From: Candidatus Hydrogenedentota bacterium
Lineage (GTDB): Bacteria > Hydrogenedentota > Hydrogenedentia > Hydrogenedentiales > CAITNO01
Assembly: GCA_903922535.1 (NCBI GenBank)
Contig: CAIXUF010001454.1
Location: 1-16,036, forward strand
DNA: 16,036 bases
Direction of reading: 5' to 3'
Shown: positions 1-6,425 of the stretch, in pieces
How positions within the stretch are numbered: the stretch's first letter is position 1
How the letters are laid out: the number at the start of each line of letters is the position of its first letter
The notes under the pieces: generated by a model
Database searches by the model: none
Told to the model about the DNA's origin: nothing
What the model saw: only the letters and a program-made list of their open reading frames with translations
Translations under genes and position numbers: made by a program

Positions 1-1
1 C

Positions 2-634
2 CCGGCGCGGATGCTGGTAGTTGGGATGGCCCCCCTCAAGCACAAAACGTCCGATAAGCAGGGGCACGCACATGCCGTCATAGTCGATGAGCTTTATGGT
101 GCCGTCCGGCGCGGCCAGGATGTTGCCGTGCTGCAGATCGCCGTGCACCAGCCGGTCGGCGCGAAGCGCGCGCACCAGTTCGGTCCAGGTTCGCGCGAGC
201 GCGAGCAGTCGCGGCCTTGAGTTTTCCCCGGCACAAAGCGCGCCCAGATGGTGGTTGAACAGTTCGCCCTCAACCCAGTCCATGACCAGCACGGGCTGCC
301 AGCGGTGCGCCACCTGGACGCCCTGGCGGGAGTAGAAGCTCTCCGACAAGAAACGCACGGAGGGGGTGTTGCGGCTGAACAGGGTGTCGAAGTAGTCGCT
401 TACCGCCTCGTAACGCTCGGCGCGGATGGGATAGGGGGAGGTGAAGCACTTCACGGCGCGCGCCTCGCCGTGGCTGTTCTCCATCCGGAACACGATGCCA
501 AACGAACCCGGCCATGCCATGGGCGTGTTCGTTTTGGGGTCCAGAACCAGGCGCAGCCGCTTAAGCAGCGGCAGCCCGAAATTGTCGGGGTTCCGGACCG
601 CTTCCCGATAGGCCTGACGGTCGGGCATCTGCAC
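2..634 (-). CDS. Atypical protein kinase-like protein (3' end cut by window edge)
   Basis: The reading frame stays open for 211 codons to the left edge. It has the elements of a protein-kinase fold: a glycine-rich loop GSFG at residues 43-46, a probable ATP-anchoring lysine in AVKCF (K62), the catalytic loop HGDLQHGN at 164-171 (D166, N171) and a metal-binding IDYDG at 183-187 in the place of DFG. The next stretch, GGHPNYQHPRR, is typical in my recollection of a bacterial kinase family often encoded beside vWA and PP2C-type proteins; those partners would lie outside this window. No signal peptide or membrane segment is visible, so it is probably cytosolic. I chose GTG at 634 because AGGAGG lies 10 nt upstream; ATG at 628 is the alternative, with spacing of 16 nt. 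The gene follows the Abi-alpha-like gene by 24 nt, so the two are probably co-transcribed. Substrate unknown; an aminoglycoside phosphotransferase is less likely because of the Gly-rich loop. Confidence 0.85.
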   Translation of the reverse strand, partial: MQMPDRQAYREAVRNPDNFGLPLLKRLRLVLDPKTNTPMAWPGSFGIVFRMENSHGEARAVKCFTSPYPIRAERYEAVSDYFDTLFSRNTPSVRFLSESFYSRQGVQVAHRWQPVLVMDWVEGELFNHHLGALCAGENSRPRLLALARTWTELVRALRADRLVHGDLQHGNILAAPDGTIKLIDYDGMCVPLLIGRFVLEGGHPNYQHPRR

Positions 635-644
635 GGCTGCAAAC

Positions 645-650
645 CCTCCT
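645..650 (-). promoter_or_regulatory. Ribosome binding site AGGAGG of the kinase gene
   Basis: A full AGGAGG lies 10 nt before GTG (634) and 16 nt before ATG (628). The spacing favours the GTG start. Confidence 0.6.
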
Positions 651-658
651 GCGTCCCG

Positions 659-1231
659 TTACAAGGAAAGGAAATACTCTGCGGGCGAACCCGCGTGGCC
701 CTGGCACCGCACGTACATGTGCAGGGCAAGCGTGCTCGGCGTGATGTCCGCCACAAGGATGTCCTTGACCGAATCCATGCCGTAGGGGAGCAGTCCCAGC
801 ATCCGCATGTGATCCAGTTCGCGGTCCAAACTGAAGAGGTCGGTGATGCCGGCTATCCTGCCCAGCGGATACAACTCGCAAAGGAGCGTGTCGGCGACTA
901 TAAGCCCCTCGGACGAGACAATCTTGTTGGCCACGTTGCAGGCATAGTTGAACATGGAGATCTCGTTCACCGTCATCGCGCCGAGAAGGTTGATGAAGAT
1001 GAGATTGCTCTCGTCGCGGGCATCGCCCGCGCAGGACGACACGATCAGCCCCGCCCACATATCCTGCACCCGGTCCTGATCATGCCATGATCCCTGGTCC
1101 AGCAGGATATACATCAGGCGGGGATGGGCCCGATCCATGTCGATGGCCGTTTCGCCATCCGCCTTCCGCCGGGCCTTTTCCAGTATCCGCCTGGCATTCT
1201 CCGCACGCCACGCCTCTATCCGTTCGTACAT
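659..1231 (-). CDS. Abi-alpha/DUF4393-like hypothetical protein, 190 aa
   Basis: The protein is soluble and mostly helical, with no signal peptide. The layout resembles Abi-alpha (DUF4393) proteins: a charged N-terminal helix (1-25), a block DMWAGLIVSSC at 57-67 like their 'LQELWAxLLxxA' segment, a following 'FINLLGAMTVNE' block at 79-90 matching the usual 'FIEILKQLSPxE', and a C-terminal LDHMRMLGLLP segment at 139-149 like their 'LxNLxRLGLI'. This is pattern recall, not a search result. The usual family is longer at the N-terminus; an in-frame stop at 1304-1306 rules out a long missed extension. ATG at 1231 is the first good start but has only a weak GGG-type RBS. The gene lies directly upstream of a protein kinase with a 24-nt gap. 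Abi-alpha members have been linked to phage abortive infection, but a defence role here is only inference. Confidence 0.55.
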   Translation of the reverse strand: MYERIEAWRAENARRILEKARRKADGETAIDMDRAHPRLMYILLDQGSWHDQDRVQDMWAGLIVSSCAGDARDESNLIFINLLGAMTVNEISMFNYACNVANKIVSSEGLIVADTLLCELYPLGRIAGITDLFSLDRELDHMRMLGLLPYGMDSVKDILVADITPSTLALHMYVRCQGHAGSPAEYFLSL

Positions 1232-1280
1232 GCAAGGACCCTTTTGCCGGCCAGACGGCAGTTTGCGCGCCGGATAGGCG

Positions 1281-1313
1281 CCCCCCCGATGTCCCCCCGG
1301 TGCTCAAGCCCCC
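1281..1313 (-). other. G-tract cluster in the leader of the Abi-alpha-like gene
   Basis: On the minus strand, runs of five, six and seven G occur at 1309-1313, 1293-1298 and 1281-1287, about 50-80 nt before the ATG at 1231. The seven-G run can be split into two triplets, so a four-tract G-quadruplex is possible. The rest of the 1232-1403 gap shows no convincing promoter; a GCGCC-TATCC-GGCGC hairpin follows the tracts. Function unproven. Confidence 0.35.
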
Positions 1314-1403
1314 GCACGACCGGGCAACCCGCCGACATGCGACACAACGTCACACCTCAACGCGACCAGGCCAAAACCGCCTCCACGCCCTGAGCAGGGA
1401 AGA

Positions 1404-1544
1404 TCAGGCCGTCGTGACGCCAAAAAACTTCATGATCAGCGTGTAGATGGCGTCGATAAGGCCTACAATCGTGGCGATTATGCTGAGCACAGATTCGATT
1501 GCGGCCACGGCCGGAACGCGCCGCACTTTTTCAGACTTCTGCAT
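1404..1544 (-). CDS. 46-aa hydrophobic membrane peptide
   Basis: A very small protein with a basic N-terminus (MQKSEKVRR) followed by one long hydrophobic stretch, residues about 12-42, broken by E17 and D31, and the tail FFGVTTA. It should form a single membrane helix with a cytoplasmic positive end. I chose ATG at 1544 because GGAG sits 9 nt upstream at 1554-1557; an in-frame ATG at 1559 would make 51 aa but has AGAGG only 1 nt away. It follows the lipoprotein gene by 162 nt and has a possible promoter of its own at 1605-1613. It could be a small structural or regulatory membrane peptide, or a toxin-like or holin-like peptide; nothing in the sequence decides. No antitoxin partner is visible. 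Unrecognised. Confidence 0.5.
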   Translation of the reverse strand: MQKSEKVRRVPAVAAIESVLSIIATIVGLIDAIYTLIMKFFGVTTA

Positions 1545-1553
1545 CGTATTAAT

Positions 1554-1557
1554 CTCC
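1554..1557 (-). promoter_or_regulatory. RBS GGAG that decides the start of the 46-aa peptide
   Basis: GGAG lies 9 nt upstream of ATG 1544. It overlaps the alternative in-frame ATG at 1559, which makes the shorter product more likely. Confidence 0.5.
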
Positions 1558-1593
1558 ATGCCTCTGAAACGGGCCAAAGGGAACACTTGAAGT

Positions 1594-1640
1594 ACCAACG
1601 CAACAGTATATCAGTAGTTGAACACCAACGCACCAACGCA
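1594..1640 (-). repeat. Three TGCGTTGGT direct repeats around the putative -10
   Basis: Exact 9-mer copies lie at 1594-1602, 1624-1632 and 1632-1640 (ACCAACGCA on the plus strand). The latter two are tandem with an 8-nt period; the first is 30 nt away, on the other side of the -10 element. They may be binding sites for a regulator, but could be chance in this sequence. Confidence 0.4.
1605..1613 (-). promoter_or_regulatory. Possible extended -10 promoter for the 46-aa peptide
   Basis: The minus strand reads TGATATACT, an extended -10 (TGn plus TATACT, one mismatch from TATAAT). No good -35 is present at 16-18 bp spacing, which suits an extended -10 promoter or one that needs an activator. 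Transcription would start near 1598, leaving a leader of about 54 nt. Confidence 0.4.
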
Positions 1641-1706
1641 GCCCGCCAACCAAGGCCGACTTGCGCATGGCGCACCGGAAAAAACACCATGTACGCCGCA
1701 AAACTG

Positions 1707-2438
1707 CTATAGGAACAACTGTAGCACCCACCCGGCGAAAGACGCAAGAACTCCCGACGCCGTCACGGTTGCCCGGACACTCACCGTCACCTCCGCAGAC
1801 ACCGGCAACTGGGGAACCGCCCCGTGCACCTCCGCCTCGACAATCGGGCAGTTCGAGCCGTCGTTGGCCTGTGAGGCCTCCATGATCGGAACCAAGTCCA
1901 CGGGAACCGGGGGCGTGAGGTCAATCTCCGTGCCCAGTCCCTGGTCAGAAGAGGCAAAACCCAAGGCGAACACGGGCTGCTCCACGCCGTCAACTGGCGC
2001 AGGCTTGAAATCAAGTTTCACATAGGTGAGCGATTCGAAGGTGCCCGCCGTGGCCATCAACTTGGATTCAAGCAGTTCGAGTTTATCGATATTGTAGTGC
2101 TGTTCGACGTACCCGCCAAGCAAATCGCCCAGTTTCTCCCTGACCTTGGCCCACATCGTGTCCTCGTTGGGAATACTGCATACCAGCACGGGCTCTATTG
2201 AGTACGCGTCCGGAATGGGCATCCCCGGCGTGAAGGCGCTGGGAAGCCTGCTCACGGTGTGGCTGTAAACCGGAACCGTCAGATCCATGGTGTACTGGTT
2301 GTTGCAGCCCGCCAGGCAGATCAGCAGCAGCAGGGGCGCTCCCATGCGCACAAACAGGGCAACCGAACAAAGGGCTCCGCGCACACGAACCATGCCCGGC
2401 AGGGACAAATACTGCACTTTAAGATCCACTCCGTTCAT
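1707..2438 (-). CDS. Predicted lipoprotein, 243 aa, unknown function
   Basis: The N-terminus has a hydrophobic stretch APLLLLICLAGC ending in a lipobox LAGC with the modified cysteine at C45, so the mature protein should be lipid-anchored. From ATG 2438 the signal is unusually long (44 aa); M16 (2393) and M32 (2345) would give more usual signals of 29 or 13 aa, but neither has a recognisable RBS, whereas GGAGGAG lies 17 nt before the first ATG. The mature part has a probably amphipathic helical segment around 95-130, a beta-rich segment at 135-225 with proline-rich turns, and a hydrophobic C-terminal end (ASGVLASFAGWVLQLFL, 227-243). I recognise no domain. It lies 39 bp downstream of the LRR gene and is probably in the same transcript, so it could act with that secreted protein at the cell surface (inference). 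Confidence 0.75.
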   Translation of the reverse strand: MNGVDLKVQYLSLPGMVRVRGALCSVALFVRMGAPLLLLICLAGCNNQYTMDLTVPVYSHTVSRLPSAFTPGMPIPDAYSIEPVLVCSIPNEDTMWAKVREKLGDLLGGYVEQHYNIDKLELLESKLMATAGTFESLTYVKLDFKPAPVDGVEQPVFALGFASSDQGLGTEIDLTPPVPVDLVPIMEASQANDGSNCPIVEAEVHGAVPQLPVSAEVTVSVRATVTASGVLASFAGWVLQLFL

Positions 2439-2477
2439 GCCGCCGCGTTATGCCGCTCCTCCGTCTGCTCTGCCGGA

Positions 2478-5396
2478 TCAGCATCCCGAGAAGCAGAAGA
2501 ACAGTCCAACGAAGGTTGCCAAGAGGGCAACAACGCCCGCCACAATGGCGCCGGCGCTGCTGCCGGCATTGCAGTGGCAGTTCGTCAGGCCGAGATAGGT
2601 TTCCAACTCCGCCGCGCTCAGCACTCCGTCACTGTTGGCGTCAATTTCAGCAAAGTCTGCCGCCGTGAGGCGCGGCTGGGCGGCCTGTGCCTCCGCCAGA
2701 CTGATTCTGCCGTCATGGTTGGTGTCGACCGCGTCAAAGTTGTCGTACAAGTATTGGGCCATCTGCTGGAGCGTGGGAGCTTCGCCTTCACCTTCGCCTT
2801 CGCCCTCGCCTTCGCCCTCCACCGCCGTGGTAAACATGGGCACCAGCAGGATGATCTGCTGTCCCGCGCCAACCACCACCGTCCTGGATTCGTCCTTGTA
2901 GCCGTCCGCCTTTACAGCAAAGGTGTGACTACCCACAGAAAGCGCAAGGAAAGTGTACACGCCATTGCTGTTGTCCTTGACCGGGTTGGAAAAGCCGTTC
3001 AAGGTTATCGAGGCATTCGTGATGCGTGCCTGGGTCTTGGCATCCCACACCGTAATGGTGGCAGTCGCCGCATCCCCCGCCGAGCCGGGAGTCAGAATAA
3101 TTGTCGGCGGTGTCACTGCCGTTCCCGTGCCCCCAAGGTGCCCGGTGATGATGGTAATGTCGATGGTGCCGAAGTCATTGTTGTCAATGGTCACCGTAAT
3201 CTGGCTGTCGTTTTGCACAATGTCGCCTTGGACAGTGCCCAAGTCAATCGTGTTAAACCCTGAATTGGGGTTGTTCGGGTCACCCAAACCGCCGCCCACG
3301 GTGCTCGTGGCGGTGACCGTAATCTGCAGAACGTCTCCCGTAAGATCACTGAACGTGCTGTGAACGATTGCTGGCATCGGCCCTTCGACCACAATCGCGT
3401 TGTCCAGGTTTGAGAACGTGACATCGGCGATTTGCGACTGTTCGCCCTGATTGCCCCGGATGTCCAGACCTGACCAGGAACTGGGGACACCGCCAAAGTT
3501 TCCGTCAAACCTTACCTCGAAAATAATCGACTGGGTCGCGCCGGACGGCTGCCCTGTGCCCGGTAGGATTGTGAGGAGTGACGTGGTGCCGGTCGTTGGG
3601 GCCGCCGATGACGGCTCCACAACGAAGCTCCTGAGTTCGACAGGATAGGTGGCAACAATGTTTCCGACAATGATTGTTTCGGTGTCGCCCGTTGAACCCG
3701 CACCTTGAATGCCAACATTGTTGGGAACGTTCAGCGTGCCCTCGTCATAGGTTCCGGGGGCGACAATGATCTCAAAGCGAACATTGGCTGCCGCCTTTGT
3801 TGCGGGTTCGCACACATACGTCGAAACAAGGTACAAAGCGTATTGCATCGTGCGGCAAGGCAGACCCGGAGTCCAACCGTGGCTGGGATCATCCACCCCG
3901 GTCATCGCGTTGACAAAAATGCGCACCATCGCCGTGCATTCAGTGGGTTGTGTTTGGGGGTAGGGATCATTGATGTCGGTCGGGTCTGAACCCAATTCAA
4001 ACTCCTGCAGATTGGTGAGTCCGTCCCCGTCCAAGTCCCAGGTGGCGGGGCGCAAATTCCATCTGCCGTTGCGCGGGTCCATGGGGTTGAACCCGTACTT
4101 CACTTCCCACCCGTCCGGCAGGCCATCACCGTCGGAATCGGGATTGGTGGGATCGCAGTAATGCAACGCCTCGTCATAGTCGTTCAGCCCATCGCCGTCG
4201 CGGTCCGCGTCGTCGCGGTCCGGGACCGGCTGGCAGGCATCCAAGTCATCCACGATCACCCCGCGCGCGCGGAGCAGCGCAACGTCGTCGCAGTCCACCG
4301 CCGCGCCCAGGGCCGTGCCCACAAAAACATAGTCGCCGTCCCCGATACCGGCATTGGCAACCAGCGTGTCCAATTCGGTGAACGTGTTCCCGCCCGCCGC
4401 CAGCATGTGGAGATTGGTGAGGGGCTGTGTTGCGGCAAGACCGGCATTGCCAATCTGCGTGAAATTCACGGCCAGCCGCTTCAGATTCACAAGTCCGGAC
4501 AGGTGCGCCATGCCGGCGTCCCCGATGGGATTGTTGTCAAGGGCCAGTCCGGTCAGGGCGGTAAGGCCTGCAAGAGGTGTTGTGTCGGTGATCTGGTTCT
4601 CGCGCAAATCAAGGTCGTAGACGCGGTACAGCCCGGCCAGCGGACCGATGTCAGTAATGTTGTTCTTCCACAGGTCAAGCCTTGTCAGGCTGACCATGCC
4701 CGCCAGCGGGGCAAGGTTGACCACATGATTGTTGATCAGGCCGAGGCCGCGAAGCGTGCTGATGCCGGAAAGCGGGGTCAGGTCCGACACCTGGTTGTTC
4801 GTCAGATAGAGGTGAATCAGACTGGGCAGCCCGGTCAAAGGCGTCAGGTCCGCCACGCTGTTGCTCGTCAGGTCCAATTCTTCAAGACTGGTGCAGTGTT
4901 GAAGGCCGGTGAGGTCCACAATGCCGGGGCCGGGGGTGCCAACGGTGATGTGCCTGGCGTCCGGCGTGACCGGTATGTCGGCGCTAAGCCCCGGAGTAAT
5001 GGTGATTGTGGAGGTCGTGTGGGAAACCAGCGTGTAGGTCGTGCTGTCGCCGGCGATCGTCACACTGTCACCATCGGTAAGCGCAACGAATCCTCTTACC
5101 TGCAAAACCGTTGCGCCCGCGAGGGCGTAGCCGTTCAACTGCCCGTCCTGGGCGCGATTGATGGCCAGGAGTTCTTTAAGCCCGGCCAGGTCGGTGTCCA
5201 GAATATCACCGGAGGCCTTGTTAAGCGCCTTGCGCAATGCCGCTTCCAGATTGGCATCTGGAATCGTCACCGCCACGGCCTTCACCTGCGCCGCGCCCTG
5301 GGTTGCCGCAATGGACTGCACATCCTGCGCGGACGCGCTCAGGCAAACCCCCAAGAACAGTGTCGAAAACATGGCTGCAAACCGAATCTTACTCAT
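2478..5396 (-). CDS. Large secreted LRR / Ca-binding / beta-helix / EF-hand surface protein, 972 aa
   Basis: A signal peptide (1-23, cleaved near ASA-QD) is followed by an internalin-like LRR start (VTIPDANLEAALRKAL, 43-58), a beta-rich insertion (about 81-157), six or seven leucine-rich repeats (158-340), three TSP3-type calcium repeats (DRDGDGLND 398-406, DSDGDGLPD 420-428, DLDGDGLTN 454-462), a DUF1565/right-handed beta-helix region starting at RIFVNAMTG (492-750), a carboxypeptidase-regulatory/PEGA-like beta domain (776-855), a Glu-Gly linker (860-872), an EF-hand pair (DTNHDGRIS 891, DANSDGVLS 919) and a cysteine-flanked hydrophobic C-terminus (NCHCNAG, about 20 hydrophobic residues, FCFSGC). 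LRR and beta-helix domains usually bind proteins or glycans, so an adhesive or scaffold role outside the cell is likely; no catalytic motif is seen. ATG 5396 has GGGGG 7 nt upstream. An exact-consensus promoter precedes it, and the lipoprotein gene follows. Confidence 0.9.
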   Translation of the reverse strand: MSKIRFAAMFSTLFLGVCLSASAQDVQSIAATQGAAQVKAVAVTIPDANLEAALRKALNKASGDILDTDLAGLKELLAINRAQDGQLNGYALAGATVLQVRGFVALTDGDSVTIAGDSTTYTLVSHTTSTITITPGLSADIPVTPDARHITVGTPGPGIVDLTGLQHCTSLEELDLTSNSVADLTPLTGLPSLIHLYLTNNQVSDLTPLSGISTLRGLGLINNHVVNLAPLAGMVSLTRLDLWKNNITDIGPLAGLYRVYDLDLRENQITDTTPLAGLTALTGLALDNNPIGDAGMAHLSGLVNLKRLAVNFTQIGNAGLAATQPLTNLHMLAAGGNTFTELDTLVANAGIGDGDYVFVGTALGAAVDCDDVALLRARGVIVDDLDACQPVPDRDDADRDGDGLNDYDEALHYCDPTNPDSDGDGLPDGWEVKYGFNPMDPRNGRWNLRPATWDLDGDGLTNLQEFELGSDPTDINDPYPQTQPTECTAMVRIFVNAMTGVDDPSHGWTPGLPCRTMQYALYLVSTYVCEPATKAAANVRFEIIVAPGTYDEGTLNVPNNVGIQGAGSTGDTETIIVGNIVATYPVELRSFVVEPSSAAPTTGTTSLLTILPGTGQPSGATQSIIFEVRFDGNFGGVPSSWSGLDIRGNQGEQSQIADVTFSNLDNAIVVEGPMPAIVHSTFSDLTGDVLQITVTATSTVGGGLGDPNNPNSGFNTIDLGTVQGDIVQNDSQITVTIDNNDFGTIDITIITGHLGGTGTAVTPPTIILTPGSAGDAATATITVWDAKTQARITNASITLNGFSNPVKDNSNGVYTFLALSVGSHTFAVKADGYKDESRTVVVGAGQQIILLVPMFTTAVEGEGEGEGEGEGEAPTLQQMAQYLYDNFDAVDTNHDGRISLAEAQAAQPRLTAADFAEIDANSDGVLSAAELETYLGLTNCHCNAGSSAGAIVAGVVALLATFVGLFFCFSGC
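2781..2819 (-). repeat. GAAGGC-type hexanucleotide repeat encoding (Glu-Gly)n
   Basis: An imperfect hexamer repeat with GAG/GAA and GGC/GGT codon variation encodes residues 860-872 of the LRR protein. The low-complexity linker separates the regulatory-like beta domain from the EF-hands. Repeat number may vary between strains. Confidence 0.8.
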
Positions 5397-5454
5397 GGGT
5401 ATACCCCCTTGACCTTATGGTTCTGTTGCTGTGAAAAGAGCGCCACATGTACTG

Positions 5455-5483
5455 ATTATAGACTAGCGGGGCCTTTCTGTCAA
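5455..5483 (-). promoter_or_regulatory. Exact-consensus sigma-70 promoter of the LRR gene
   Basis: The minus strand has TTGACA (5478-5483), a 17-bp spacer (5461-5477) and TATAAT (5455-5460), the full consensus. Transcription should start near 5446-5448, giving a leader of about 50 nt before ATG 5396. Such a match predicts strong or tightly repressed expression of the LRR and lipoprotein genes. Confidence 0.85.
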
Positions 5484-5486
5484 GGA

Positions 5487-5505
5487 TTTGCAAACTGTTC
5501 GCAAA
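5487..5505 (-). promoter_or_regulatory. 19-bp near-perfect palindrome, candidate operator
   Basis: TTTGCGAACAGTTTGCAAA is symmetric about its central base except for one mismatched pair. It ends 3 bp upstream of the -35 element, at about -40 to -58. That suits an activator or a repressor of the LRR promoter; I cannot name the regulator family. Confidence 0.55.
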
Positions 5506-5670
5506 AGGAATGTGCGCCCCGGAACAAGGCCATCCATTCTGCTCTCCGCCGCAGCGTAATTCCGGAAAAGGAAAGTGACTGTGTGCGAACGCCCTGGGCC
5601 GGAAAGGCAGAATTCCTTGGGAGCCGTCACGCAAAATCGCCGTCGTGTATGCCCGGTTTGCCCAGACGTG

Positions 5671-5683
5671 AGATGCAGCATCT
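5671..5683. repeat. AGATGC-A-GCATCT palindrome downstream of plsC-like gene
   Basis: Six-base arms around one central base, with partly matching flanks (CGTG and CACG, one bulged base). The loop is too short for an RNA terminator and no T-run follows, so a protein-binding site is the better guess. The gap 5397-5706 otherwise holds only the LRR promoter region; I see no gene or terminator in 5506-5706. Confidence 0.3.
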
Positions 5684-5706
5684 GCACGCTGAAGCCAAAC
5701 GATACT

Positions 5707-6309
5707 TCACTCGGGTTCCCGGGGCGTGTCTGTGGATGTCAGTTCGGGATACTTCGGGGTGATGGTCGCGTAAAACGCCTGTATCTCCACAATGTCCGCG
5801 GCATAGTCCCCGGTGGGCTGAAACAGCCGGGCGACACCGCCCCGTCGACGGCCATAATCGAGATAACCGAGCGCGATGGGGACTTTGGCCCCCACAGCAA
5901 TGTGATAAAAGCCCGTTTTCCATGCCCGGACCTTTTTTCGCGTGCCCTCCGGCGGCACGGCAAGAATAAGCCGGTCATGTTTGCCGAACATCTCGATGCA
6001 TTGGCCGACCACGCCATTGGCCTTGCTCCGATCAATGGGGATACCGCCCAACCACTTCAGAAAACCGCCAAAAGGTCCCCGGAAGACCGATTCCTTGGTC
6101 ATCCAGAAGAGTTTGGCGCGCATAAGGAACCCGACGGCCAGCATGATGGGCATGTCCCAGTTGGTCGTATGGGGCGCTGCAATCATCACAAACTTCGGGA
6201 TCTCCGGCAATTTCCCCTCTGTTCGCCACCCCAGCACGCCCAAGAAGACCCGGGCCCACAAACGTCCAACAACGGTGACAAACGGTGTGTCAAAAATGGT
6301 GCGCTGCAC
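5707..6309 (-). CDS. PlsC-like phospholipid/glycerol acyltransferase, 200 aa
   Basis: This protein should transfer an acyl chain to a lysophosphatidate-like acceptor at the inner face of the membrane. The family motifs appear in order: the catalytic HTTNWD (HX4D, residues 47-52), GGIPIDRS (88-95) that binds the phosphate, PPEGTR (119-124) and VPIALGYLD (143-151). A hydrophobic N-terminal segment (about 8-27) probably inserts in the membrane. Length suits short PlsC homologues; this subgroup may act on lipids other than lysophosphatidate. I chose GTG at 6309 because AAGGAG lies 5 nt upstream; upstream in-frame starts (ATG 6357, GTG 6378) lack an RBS. It stands 259 nt from the RDD gene, with an inverted repeat in its leader, so it may have its own promoter or be read through. 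Confidence 0.85.
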   Translation of the reverse strand: MQRTIFDTPFVTVVGRLWARVFLGVLGWRTEGKLPEIPKFVMIAAPHTTNWDMPIMLAVGFLMRAKLFWMTKESVFRGPFGGFLKWLGGIPIDRSKANGVVGQCIEMFGKHDRLILAVPPEGTRKKVRAWKTGFYHIAVGAKVPIALGYLDYGRRRGGVARLFQPTGDYAADIVEIQAFYATITPKYPELTSTDTPREPE

Positions 6310-6314
6310 GGCTA

Positions 6315-6320
6315 CTCCTT
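6315..6320 (-). promoter_or_regulatory. RBS AAGGAG of the PlsC-like gene
   Basis: AAGGAG lies 5 nt before GTG 6309. It decides that start over the longer in-frame candidates. Confidence 0.75.
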
Positions 6321-6390
6321 GTGCGGCTATTCGGTGGCACACCGACACAACCGCCATAACCCGGCTGGCAGAGGACACGCATGGGACCGT

Positions 6391-6425
6391 ATCCTTTCGC
6401 CTCCCGGCACGCGGGGCGAAAGGAT
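6391..6425. repeat. 11-bp perfect inverted repeat in the plsC-like leader
   Basis: ATCCTTTCGCC (6391-6401) and GGCGAAAGGAT (6415-6425) are perfect complements around a 13-nt loop. No T-run follows on either strand, so it is not a standard intrinsic terminator. It could be a leader hairpin, a weak end of the upstream operon, or a regulator site. The rest of 6310-6567 shows only a weak TATTAT -10-like element. Confidence 0.55.

Noticed and set aside
248..1090. 280-aa plus-strand frame opposite the kinase and Abi-alpha-like genes
   Set aside because: It spans two minus-strand genes and their junction, with low-complexity shadow composition.
1388..1399. CCCTG-AG-CAGGG considered as a terminator after the 46-aa gene
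   Set aside because: The 2-nt loop is too short and no T-run follows.
2781..2819. Hexamer repeat considered as a CRISPR-like or mobile repeat
   Set aside because: It is an in-frame coding repeat for a Glu-Gly linker, without spacers.
4161..5762. 533-aa open frame on the plus strand opposite the LRR gene
   Set aside because: It is rich in Arg, Gln, Gly and His with no domain, and it runs through the LRR gene's clear signal peptide, promoter and repeats. It is an antisense shadow.
6310..6378. 23-residue extension of the PlsC-like protein
   Set aside because: No RBS precedes the upstream starts, while AAGGAG precedes GTG 6309.
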